Positions 44,678 through 54,052 of a stretch of DNA of 64,000 nt are shown here, in pieces; within the stretch, counting starts at the first letter, position 1; each line of letters begins with the position of its first letter. A model generated the notes under the pieces. That model did not search any database. It had not been told where the DNA came from and saw only the letters and a program-made list of their open reading frames with translations. Source of the stretch: Unio delphinus (Eukaryota; Mollusca; Bivalvia; Unionida; Unionidae); the NCBI GenBank assembly GCA_029339505.1, contig JAQISU010000118.1, forward strand, positions 3,208,001 through 3,272,000, given 5' to 3'. Position numbers and translations under genes: made by a program.

Positions 44678-45035
44678 TCAAAATTGTTCATTTTCTTGAA
44701 TTAACGCCCGTAGGTTTCTAACTTTAGAATTAACCTCCTTTTTCAATTCGTATTCGTACCCCAATTCTTTTCGTATTCGTTCTACGATGGTATACAACGG
44801 AGCGAACACACTTACGTCACTGGAAAATGCGAGAGAGTCCCGAATAGAATTCTGAATTCTTTTGATGAGCGCATACTTCTTTGGTAGCATATACTTGTTA
44901 GTGCTAACTCCGTATTCTATATCCTGAAAATCAGACATGATTTGATCAGGATTTAACCCATCTGATAGTTCAATATCCCAACTTTTCAATTTTTAAAATC
45001 TCGGACATGATGCTATTCATGTTTTCAGAATTCAT
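44678..45035 (-). pseudogene. Small conserved element protein, copy B (N-terminal frameshift)
   Basis: The open frame 44678-44989 (about 103 codons) matches the 116-codon protein at 61307-61654, including LSDGLNPDQIMSDFQDIEYG, LIKRIQNSIRDSL and VFAPLYTIVERIRKEL. The shared MNSENMNSI start at 45035 is separated from it by a one-base frame change at about 44995. Translation could still start at the ATG at 44989. All-helical and charged; function unknown. Confidence 0.6.
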
Positions 45036-45079
45036 TATTCTATAATAATGATATATTTCTAAATGAAAAATATGACGCA

Positions 45080-45574
45080 TCAGACATAACTAAATTTAAT
45101 TTTCTGTCCGCGATTTTTTGAAAACGCAGATCGATAAACCCCCTCTGCAACATATCGTACTGAGGCTCTACAAATATCGAAGTGCCTACCGGCTTCATAT
45201 AATGATTGAAATATTTTTTCTTCGTTAGTTATTGTATTCAAAGATTTTACGGGTCTCGCTTTATTTGAACAAGTGCCAGTCCTTCCTCGTTTGGTATTCT
45301 CACTCTGTGTGATAGCTTGCAGATTTGATAAAGAATTGTTCTTCGGATTAGAATCCTTGTGATCGATAACAAAATCATCCTCGATCAATCCATTGAAACA
45401 TTCAAACACGAAACGATGATTGAGATAAGTTTTCCCCCCGCCAACAGTAAACATCAAGTACCCTTGATTATTCACAGAACCAACTGGTTTCTTCAGTCTG
45501 CGGTTTCTTACAACACCATCACTGGATGCTTCATAATTTGTGATCACAGGGTGTTGTCTGAATTCTTGGTTCAT
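45080..45574 (-). CDS. NUMOD/HNH homing-type endonuclease, copy B
   Basis: Intact protein of 164 residues. N-terminal NUMOD4-like segment (VITNYEASSDGVVRNRRLK, residues 10-28), HNH core (LNHRFVFECFNG and VIDHKDSNPKNNSLSNLQ, about residues 47-85) and a C-terminal NUMOD1-like helix-turn-helix (KSLNTITNEEKIF, SLYEAGRHFDICRASVRYVA). This order is that of phage- and algal-virus-type HNH homing endonucleases, which cleave specific DNA targets and promote their own spread. It is a free-standing gene between the small conserved gene and the zinc-protein gene, intact in C as well. Confidence 0.85.
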   Translation of the reverse strand: MNQEFRQHPVITNYEASSDGVVRNRRLKKPVGSVNNQGYLMFTVGGGKTYLNHRFVFECFNGLIEDDFVIDHKDSNPKNNSLSNLQAITQSENTKRGRTGTCSNKARPVKSLNTITNEEKIFQSLYEAGRHFDICRASVRYVAEGVYRSAFSKNRGQKIKFSYV

Positions 45575-45588
45575 TCGTATACATAATA

Positions 45589-46011
45589 CTATTGTTTGTC
45601 TAATTCATTGTTTGGTTTAATGATAAATCTTTCGATGTAGTCTTGAGGAGTTCTTATGATTTTATCCTTGATACTGACTTTGTCAGCGTCAAGAATACTG
45701 ACTTTGTCAGCGTCAAGAACACTGACTTTGTCAGCGTCAGGGTCAAAATTTCTGATTGATTGTCCATTTTTTATTCTTTTATCATAATAACGCTTCAATT
45801 CCCTGTATCGCTTACCACCGCAATTTAGACACAACTGAGATTTTCCCCTGACCCCAACCCCACATAGAATACAGGGTAACGGACCAAGGCTTCCACGTCG
45901 AAAGCTTTGCATATGATACCCACAAAACTCATTTCTGCATGATTTGTTACACGGGGTTACTGATCCAATCATAAGCCACTTGCAGTGATGCATTATATAA
46001 AAATCTTTCAT
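45589..46011 (-). CDS. Zinc-binding conserved element protein, copy B
   Basis: Protein of 140 residues with two predicted zinc modules: C-K-W-L...TPCNKSCRNEFCGYHMQ (Cys/His-rich, residues 9-34) and PCILCGVGVRGKSQLCLNCG (residues 46-65), then a basic helix (KRYRELKRYYDKRIKNG). Similar small Cys/His proteins occur in many Maverick/adintovirus-like elements; a DNA- or RNA-binding regulatory role is inferred. In B the C-terminal part contains three DADKVS-type repeats that C lacks. Its ATG is only 24 bp from the divergent ATG of the polymerase gene. Confidence 0.7.
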   Translation of the reverse strand: MKDFYIMHHCKWLMIGSVTPCNKSCRNEFCGYHMQSFRRGSLGPLPCILCGVGVRGKSQLCLNCGGKRYRELKRYYDKRIKNGQSIRNFDPDADKVSVLDADKVSILDADKVSIKDKIIRTPQDYIERFIIKPNNELDKQ

Positions 46012-46059
46012 TTAAATGCTTGTTTTAATTATAGCATGAGGGAATTAAGGAGAACGCCT

Positions 46060-46440
46060 TCGAAAAATGCTGATAAGGAGTTTAAGAGATTATTAAAATC
46101 AATCCTAGATTTAATCTCGATAGACCCAAAAAACGTAACAAACGTCCAATAGACGGAAACATGAAAGAGTTTAAGAGATTATTAAAAATCAATCCTAGAT
46201 TTAATCTAGATAGACCCAAAAAACGTAACGAACGTCCAATAGACGGAAACATGAAAGAGTTTAAGAGATTATTAAAAATCAATCCTAGATTTAATCTCGA
46301 TAGACCCAAAAAACGTAACAAAATCAATCCTAGATTTAATCTCAAACGTCAAAGAGACGGGAACATGAAAGAGTTTAAGAGATTATTAAAAATCAATCCT
46401 AGATTTAATCTCGATAAACAAAAAAAAACGTCCAAGAGAG
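46060..46440. repeat. Coding tandem repeats, polymerase N-terminus, copy B
   Basis: Four to five units of about 80-90 bp (AAGAGTTTAAGAGATTATTA, AAAATCAATCCTAGATTTAATCTCGATAGACC) encode Lys/Arg-rich EFKRLLKINPRFNLDRPKKR repeats. Copy C has a different number and order, showing repeat turnover. Confidence 0.9.
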
Positions 46441-48678
46441 ATTACCCCTGGAAAGATGCTCAATTCAATCTCGATATAGTTTCTAATACACCAAAGAATA
46501 CAATTCTTGATAAAGCCATGATTAGTAAAATCAGAGACTGTTTTAATGAATTTAAGCGTGATGGAGCATCTTATTGTTGGTCAACATTTCGAATTGATGG
46601 TGTTGTTGACGCTACCATGAATGATGAAAAGGCAGCAGTGATAATTTCACGTGTTGGGGAAAAACGGCATTTTTTCCGAATCTAATTCATTATCGAAGTC
46701 GATGGTAAATGGATTATTAGGGATAAATTTGAACCAATCCTCAAGAATAAAAAAGTTGTCATTGTGAGTAGAGATTCCAAACCAGGAATTCTAACCGGAA
46801 TCGATAAGCCATACTACGAAAGATCTTATCCCGTAACAGCAATGGTTTATGGGATATATCCGTTAAATGATAAACCCGATATCGCAAAACTAGCTCCTAT
46901 GAAATATTCTAGTTCACTGAATTGTGTAGCAGAACGAATAATAGAACACTTCACAAATGCATCCCGAGGAAATAAACTAACTGAGCTGCGACGTAGGAAA
47001 ATAACCGAGTGGGAACTGACAGTGAAACAGCACGGTGCAAAGATTTCTGATATAGCTAAATTAGAAGCATCATTAAAATTCCCAATATCAGTAACAACAA
47101 TAACCGGAGAAGTATTATACGAACCGAAATATCAATCGCGAGGAGCCCCAATACAGATTATTGATCATAACAAACACGCGTGGACACCTGCGGTAACAAT
47201 ATTTCCACGAGAACGAACCGTGAAATATATCCCTAAGGAGTTCGTCGGGGATGTTTTCTATGAAGAGAGATTATTTGATGCTATTCATGCGTTGTGTAAG
47301 GATGATCCTGCGTCAGTGTGGTTACTTAGAAGTGATGAAGAATTCGATCAATTTGTAAAACCAAATGGTGAATTATATCGCATTGAAGAATTAGATAACA
47401 GAATGAGAAAAATCGCTAGTGATTTTTCACCGGAGAATTCCCATGAAAAACTACTCACGGATAGTTTTACTATTCCATCAGTGGTAGCTCACTTCGCAAG
47501 AGAAAAAAACTCATGGCGTCCAACACGAAGTGATTTTCTCGAGGATGTTAAATTGAGTTGCGTCAAATTTGGTCATGGAGGACTGTGGAATACGAAATAC
47601 TCACGTGATGGTATGATTTCAATTGATATATCCGCGTGTTATCCCGGAAGTTTTCTCGGATATGGGGAATGCGCTGAGTACTTCAAACGATTTGGACACC
47701 CCACGCATGAAATGACTCGTGTTGCGATTAATGGACCATTGCCTGATTTTGATTTAACCGGATTCGCTCGTGTGATATCATTCGAATTAGCTACAGGGTT
47801 ACATCCGTGTAGTTATGTTTGGCTCGGTAGACACCTATCTGAAAAACACTGGATGCCAATAGTGCTATTGAGATATATGATTGATTGTGGTATGCTAATA
47901 TCGTTGATTGTTTCCGAGGCTATTATATGCTATCGAGCTCAGAAAGAAGTTTGGCTACCACAACCCGATCTAGATAGAATAATCAACGAACTACGAAAAC
48001 AGTTTCCAGATTTCAGTGAAGAAGAAATCATAAATTGGTCTAAGAAGTTATTTGAAATTAAAAAAGAACAAGCAAAAGATCTCGGAAGAAGAATAATCGG
48101 TAAATTTACCCAGGGTGGACGATACGACAATGCAAAATATTCTTCGCGGTTGATCATAGACGTCGCTGAATACGATTTTATTGTAGCGGATTTAATGAAA
48201 CAGGGAAAACTTGTATCCCGTAAGGATGCTTTTCTATCCAATGGTGAGAAATTAGGTACGGTTATTACCTACTGTGATGGATATAATTCCCAGTACACAC
48301 ATTTGAGAAGTTCAATGCTAGCCTATGCTTCTATTAATCTATTTTCGATGATAAATAGATTTCCTAATACCGCGGTTAGAGTGGCTACTGATTCGATGTA
48401 TATACACAATAAGTACAAATCAGCTGTAGCGGCATTCACAGATCCCGAAGAAAATTGGGGGCGTTGGCGATTTAAAAAGGAGATGCTACATGAGTATTGC
48501 GAATCCGCAGACGTTGCCATGGATGATAAATATCTTTGTTGTAACCGTATTGAAATTCAATCAGAATTTTCTAATGCACCACCGGTATCTGATCCAATAT
48601 GTAGATATAAGACAGTTTATTTAAACGGTTGTGGTGGGTCAGGAAAGACAACTCGTGCAATTGAATTATTTCGTCGTG

Positions 48679-48694
48679 GAAACGCTAGCGTTTC
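48679..48694. other. Palindrome GAAACGCTAGCGTTTC inside the polymerase gene
   Basis: Perfect 16-bp palindrome identical in core to the intergenic sites of this element, lying just after the helicase Walker A region and encoding part of RGNASVSNM. Confidence 0.6.
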
Positions 48695-49881
48695 TAACAT
48701 GATTGTGCTAACACCGACTCACAGACTCGCCAGAGAGATGATACAACGAGGGGTAAATGATTGCACTTACCATAGTTTCTTTCGATGGAAGGGTGACAAA
48801 TGGACTCCTGAGCGTATGGGTGATAAATTCATTCCTGAAATCATAATTTGGGATGAAATATGCACAGTGTCATTAGATGGATTAAAAACATTTCTTGAGT
48901 GGTTGTTAAACAAAAACACAAAAGTCGTCATGTGCGTTGATCACGGCCAACCACCACCATTTGTCGGTGCATCTCCACATGAATGGCTAAAGGGTTTTGT
49001 AGACTACTATGAAGAAATCACCACTGATTATAGATCACTTGATGAACGATTACGAGAATTTAAGAAACTAATTAGATTACAACCGGATAGAATCCAATGC
49101 GAAATAGCGCGTGAAGTGATTTCAGAAACTCCAATGAATGATTTCTGGGAAACATGGAGACCAAACGATTTGATCATTGCAAGTAGAAAAATAGTCAGGG
49201 ATACACTTCAGATGAAGTTATTTGAATTTCATAAAGAAAAATTTGCAACGCTTCCAGTACCCCTTTGTTATAGGCCATCGGATACACGAAAACAGAATAT
49301 TGAAGTTGATATTCCAGGACAGAGTGAAAAACAAATTCTCGTATTAAATGATATTGTGCTGGTTGATATCAATGTCGTTGAAGATGCATTGCGTGCTAAT
49401 AAATCCCCGTGGACGCTAGGATACGCAGCAACAATACACTCTTCACAGGGATTGACTATATCGAATACAATTGTTTGGATGGTGGATAATCACATCGAAT
49501 GGTCGAATTTAGTCTATCTCGCAGTATCCAGAGTATGAAACATAAATCAACTTCGAAGAGTTGTCCTCGATGATGAAATCATTGGTGATGATAATGACAC
49601 AACAATAAGTGATATTGATGTTAGCATCATTAATAAAAAAATCTCCGGTTACAAACAACAGGACAAAAAAAAACAACGAGAATTTGATATTGATGCTGAA
49701 CTAATAATCACTTTGAAGAAACAACAGAATAATCACTGCGCGAGTTGCAATTGTATAATGCGTTGGCAGTATTCGGATAAGGATCCTCGCCAATTCACCG
49801 TAGACAGAAAAAATAACAATCTCGGTCATGTCAGAAATAATGTGATGTTGACTTGTCTTGAGTGCAATAGACGCAACGGTG

Positions 49882-50826
49882 CTAGTTAAGACCATGCGGT
49901 GGCAATTGAGTATCCTCGGGAATCACTTCTAGTTGTTGTCGAGTAAAACCCCGCTGAGGGGCAGTTGAATCCAGTTTATAGACTGGAGGTCTACCAGTTG
50001 ATCGTGTTATACTAGATATCTTATGCGTAGTGACGCTCCAAATAGGATCAGTAGCCCTTTTTCTACCCCCTTCAAGCTCTCCTGGTTCGTATAAGTACCT
50101 CACAATGACATTACTACCAAGAATTGGTTCTTTGAAATCTTTTTGTGGTTGTACGGGTATTGACTTCTTTTTAATCGCGTTGATAGGTTTCATGTTGATG
50201 GTTCTAGTAATCTCGTTATTCAGTGCAGTAATCACAGATGGTAATCTTTTAACCCATTCACGGGATCACTTTTCTTGAATGAATTCTTTTGCGTATTGAT
50301 ATCCAAATAACCGCTCAGCAATCGTCCGATTAAATCGTTCTACAATGGCCTGATTGCGATGTAGCGCAGTATGCCCTCGTCGTATGGTGACATTATGATG
50401 TTTAATTGTTGATAACACTACACCCTGAAATTCCTTGCCAGGATCAACTTGTAACCGATTTGGCCAACGCAGAGGACCCCTTCGATAAATCCTCTCAAAT
50501 GCAGAAGCGACTTCAGTGGCCGATTTTGTTTTTAACGGTTCTGCTTCTTTGTATCGACTCGCAACATCAACTACGGTTAACGCGTATTTGTAACCACGAT
50601 CATGTGGCAGAAATAATATATCAGCCTGATGAACTTCATTAGGAGCGGTCACATCAAAATGCGAGAATTGAATTTGTTTAGGCGGTGGTAGATAAATTTG
50701 TCATAGTGCCTGTTTGGATAACCAATTAGCCGCAGTGGTTTTTTTCACTTTTGCAGCGCTAGCGAGTTTATGGACTGCTGATTTACCCCTCCAGTATCCT
50801 CTTGGGGAATAATAAATTGATTCCAT
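49882..50826 (-). pseudogene. Retroviral-type (RVE) integrase, copy B (two in-frame stops)
   Basis: From ATG at 50826 the frame runs 314 codons, interrupted by TGA at 50701-50703 and 50266-50268 but never shifted. The N-terminal part (YYSPRGYWRGKSAVHKLA, TTAANWLSKQAL) resembles the polinton integrase N-terminal region. The catalytic DDE residues are all present: QAD (about 69), QVDPGKEF (about 128) and IVERFNR (about 163, some 35 residues on). The C-terminal part contains an SH3-like segment (GSNVIVRYLYEPGELEGG). It would catalyse insertion of element DNA. It ends overlapping the polymerase gene tail by a few bases, convergently, and starts 4 bp from the PLA2 gene's stop. Confidence 0.85.
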
Positions 50827-50830
50827 ATTA

Positions 50831-51369
50831 TTAATTACCAGCACCTAACATCAATTTACTTTTCATAGCCGATTTTATCAAAAATGAAGACAATTTTTCT
50901 TTGAAGGATTTATCAGGAATAGCATTTAACGCATGAATTAATTTCACATCTGCTAGATGCCTGTGTTGCAGGTTGCTGCTTTTATAAGCAATATCATGAA
51001 GGTGACAGGCCTTATCAATTGCGTTTATTGGTTCTTCACCACGTCGAGGTTGATTTTGATCATCAAGTCTGATATCTAATCGTGTTCCCGGTCCACAGTA
51101 GCTATATCCTGGAAGATGTTTTTCTCCTGGATACTTTGCCCATGGGGTTCCAGGGAGCTTTGCCAATTTGGCTGCGATATCACCTCCTCGTTTTTTTTTA
51201 AAACATCTCCGGATTGTAAAATCTTTGATTTTGTAGAAACAAATCTAAATTTTTTTGTACCACATGTTGCACATCTACCAGTTAGTGCTGATCTGTTATT
51301 TTTAGTTGTAACCGTCGTCATATCATTTGTGCTAGTACGCGTTTTACACTTCACACAATATAGATCCAT
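50831..51369 (-). pseudogene. DUF5679 zinc ribbon-phospholipase A2 protein, copy B (frameshift)
   Basis: The 5' half (from 51369) encodes a zinc ribbon (YCVKCKTRT ... GRCATCGTKKFRF), the DUF5679 pattern common in Maverick-like elements. After a poly-A run at about 51191-51199 the frame changes by one base. The 3' half has a viral-type PLA2 domain: calcium-loop LPGYSYCGPGTRLD, GEEPINAID and the catalytic HDIAY, then a Lys-rich end. Similar PLA2 domains in parvovirus VP1 permit endosome escape; a comparable entry role is inferred. Its start lies 5 bp from the divergent ATPase start. Confidence 0.8.
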
Positions 51370-51374
51370 AATTT

Positions 51375-52046
51375 ATGTATAGAGATATGGATATAATTGA
51401 TTTTTCAGCGACTAAAACAAGAGAACCAATTAAGCATCATGCAGCGCTACCAAACTCTATCCGGATGATTATAATCGGGCCATCTGGATCCGGTAAAACG
51501 CAATTGTTACTCAATTTAATAATGAGATGGATGAAGTGGGATAAGTTGTATTTAATTGCCCCTAGCGTAGATGATCAACGATTTTATGAAGTGTTAAAGG
51601 ATTTTAACGAGAATGCATCAGAAATTAAGGGTGAGAACGCCATTGATTTTATAACCGATATCGATGAAGCACCGAGCATTGATGATATTGATGGAGATAT
51701 TAACAATTTAGTCGTATACGACGATATAATGTTGGATAAACAAAAAAATCCTGCTAGAATATTTTCCCGTGGGCGTCACAAAAACACTGACGTGATATAT
51801 GTCACTCAACGCTACACTCAGGTTCCAAAAGTCATCAGAGATAACTGCAATATTCTTTCTGTATTCAACGGAGTTGATACTCATACTCTTAGAAATATTT
51901 GGCAGACATGGTGCTCTGATATGGACTTCAATCAATTTCGAGATTTCTTTAGTCATGCTCAGTCGACTCCGCACGGATTCGCAACAATAAATCTACATGA
52001 TCCTCGGACACGATATCGTATCGGACTGGATCAAATATTCGGTTGA
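51375..52046 (+). CDS. FtsK/HerA-type (A32-like) genome-packaging ATPase, copy B
   Basis: Intact protein of 223 residues. Walker A GPSGSGKTQ (about residues 35-43), Walker B NLVVYDDIML (about 112-121), then a sensor-like DVIYVTQRYTQVPKVIRDN segment, the arrangement of Maverick, adintovirus and poxvirus A32-type packaging ATPases, which pump DNA into capsids. Either ATG at 51375 or 51387 could be used. The last 17 or so codons lie inside the terminal inverted repeat: the same sequence occurs inverted at the left end of copy C (53982-54030). Confidence 0.88.
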   Translation: MYRDMDIIDFSATKTREPIKHHAALPNSIRMIIIGPSGSGKTQLLLNLIMRWMKWDKLYLIAPSVDDQRFYEVLKDFNENASEIKGENAIDFITDIDEAPSIDDIDGDINNLVVYDDIMLDKQKNPARIFSRGRHKNTDVIYVTQRYTQVPKVIRDNCNILSVFNGVDTHTLRNIWQTWCSDMDFNQFRDFFSHAQSTPHGFATINLHDPRTRYRIGLDQIFG

Positions 52047-52312
52047 AATCGTAAAAGAATTATTAACCCAGAACTGAAAACTTTAGCAGCAGAGAGGGTG
52101 GATGACCACATCGTTGCGAGCAAAATTGATTAAAAAATCGTAAAATCTCCGTTTTTGCAAAAATGGAGACTTTTTTTTTGGTTAAATGAGATTTGTTGGA
52201 AACCTGATATTTTGTTCGAAAACGTTATCTATAGGCCATATTTTGCTCGAAAACATGATCTGGAAGCCTTATTTTTGCTTGGAAACGTGGTATGTTCACC
52301 CTCTCTGCTGCT
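51996..52312. repeat. Right terminal inverted repeat, copy B
   Basis: It matches 53703-54030 in inverted orientation at both ends. The inner part is the ATPase 3' end plus AACCCAGAACTGAAAACTTTA. A 16-bp motif AGCAGCAGAGAGGGTG lies at 52085-52100 and its exact reverse complement at 52297-52312, the likely terminus. Between them are about three diverged 30-33-bp tandem units (CATATTTTGCTCGAAAAC type). Confidence 0.7.
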
Positions 52313-53525
52313 ATATGTTCATTTCAACCATAGTCCATAACGTTTGAAATTCTCTATAAAATGCCATCTCTACCTGTTGTTTGCCACATTTGATATTATG
52401 ATTTTAGTAACAGATCTTCTAGATGTAACTAAGATTGTATCTTTTAAACATGTATAACTTTCCAGAACGAACGCTTCCATTAGGTAAGAGTTTTTTGTTG
52501 TAGAAAATGCTAACTGTGACCTCAGATCAAGTTGACGAATATATGAATTTGCATCTCAAGAAATTATTCGTTCGTGCTGTAAGATCTCGGCAGTATCAGT
52601 TGTATTATTTATGTGTTCATGATTCCATTTGGCTGGAATTTATTTATTCAAAATATTTAATTTAGTGATTCTTCTTTAGAAATACAAAGTGCTCGATAAT
52701 TATATTCCTGGAAATAGACTTGATTAATCGCGAAAGTCAATAAAGGATATATTCATGAATTGTGTTTTTGTGATTCAACAGAATAATGTTGGCATATCAC
52801 TACGACACAGGCTCATCACAACTTTCAACGTCGGATTTTATTTGGAATACCACTAACGTTTATTCGGAACTTTAAATAATAGGACTTGTGCTAGAAATTC
52901 TATGATTATTTGCTATTTGCAATACCGAACGTTCTTTTCAAATTTTTCACTTTGTATTACTCGGATAGGAATTATGTGTTGAAGTTTACAAAACTTAGTT
53001 TTCGATCTTTCTATTACTTAGGTTAAGACGCGTTTGCAAGTATTAACATAAGTCACTACTAACATGGGCGCATCTTCTACCACACCTATGCCAGAGATCC
53101 ATTTGCAAACTTACGCGCGTGACTCTATACGCATTTTTAATGCTTTTGGAGCCATCAACCACAATCGAGTACATTTTGTAGCACAGTCACACATAAACAC
53201 CGATGTTCTTTCCAGCGCTCTCGTCTTTGAATTTCCATAGCACCATTTTGTCCGTTGCTCTGTTACTCGCTGGTATCATATTTATTTTTAAGACCTGGTT
53301 TAACCATGTCTGCTTACATGTCGTCGGTTGTGATATAGATGAACATTGAGTCTGTTTCTGTGTACGACATCTTGGTTTATCTCCTTACTGTGGTTATCGT
53401 AATAAAAGTCACACTAGTAAAATGGATAAACTCATTATAGATGCACTAATGTAAACAGTCTACGTCAACTTCAGATTTGATTCTTTGCTTGGAGCAGCAA
53501 CGAGTCAATAATCAAATATCTTTGG

Positions 53526-53604
<79 letters not shown>

Positions 53605-53607
53605 GGA

Positions 53608-53663
<56 letters not shown>

Positions 53664-53702
53664 GCGAGAGTCGCTACTGTTTCTAAACCGAACGCGGGCG
53701 AG
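52313..53702. other. Spacer between copies B and C; no gene seen
   Basis: About 1.39 kb of AT-rich DNA without coding signal, with GATA and GT microsatellites at its right end. It is probably host sequence separating two insertions. Confidence 0.55.
53527..53662. repeat. (GATA)n and (GT)n microsatellites
   Basis: About 19 GATA units (53527-53605) followed by about 26 GT units (53611-53662), 40 bp outside the copy C terminus. Confidence 0.97.
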
Positions 53703-54030
53703 AGCAGCAGAGAGGGTGAGCCGGACAACATTTTTAGACAAGTTTTCACTGAAATCACGCTTAAAAACAATGAAACCAATGACATCAGGCCCCAATGTGT
53801 GTGTGAATCTGATATCGTTTCATGGATTAGGATCAAATCAAAAAAACAACATTTTCAATGAAATCAAGGTCCAAAAAAAATCAATGAAATTAATGAAATC
53901 CTCCATCGATTTTTGGGAAAAAGGGATTACAACGTCGTTGTCACTCACCCTCTCTGCTGCTAGAACTTTCAGTTTTGGGTTAACCGAATATTTGATCCAG
54001 TCCGATACGATATCGTGTTCGAGGGTCATG
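53703..54030. repeat. Left terminal inverted repeat, copy C
   Basis: Begins with AGCAGCAGAGAGGGTG (53703-53718, likely terminus). About 225 bp rich in GAAATC/GATTTCAT-type motifs follow, then the reverse complement of the 16-bp motif (53946-53961), then an inverted copy of the ATPase 3' end (53982-54030). Similarity to 51996-52312 stops at 54030, the inner edge of the repeat. Confidence 0.7.
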
Positions 54031-54052
54031 TAAATCACTACGACGAAAATCA

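Larger units (their letters stand above)
46036..49889 (+). pseudogene. PolB-like polymerase fused to SF1 helicase and HNH domain, copy B
   Basis: The gene begins with basic tandem repeats (EFKRLLKINPRFN units, 46060-46440). It then has PolB-like motifs in the uninterrupted 924-codon frame 46764-49538: motif A SIDISACYPGSF (about codon 286), motif B region GKFTQGGRYDNAKY (about 446) and motif C VATDSMYIH (about 540). The helicase follows: Walker A CGGSGKTT (about 621), Walker B IIWDEI (about 694), ATIHSSQG (about 893) and LAVSR (about 921). After TGA at 49536 the same frame continues 116 codons with an HNH domain (HCASCNCIM, TVDRKNNNLGH, LTCLECNRR). Disruptions: a one-base deletion near 46102, TAA at 46683 (copy C has a lysine codon) and TGA at 49536. 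It would replicate the element. Confidence 0.82.

Noticed and set aside
47939..48520. Minus-strand frames inside the polymerase gene
   Set aside because: They are antisense shadows of a well-supported plus-strand coding region.
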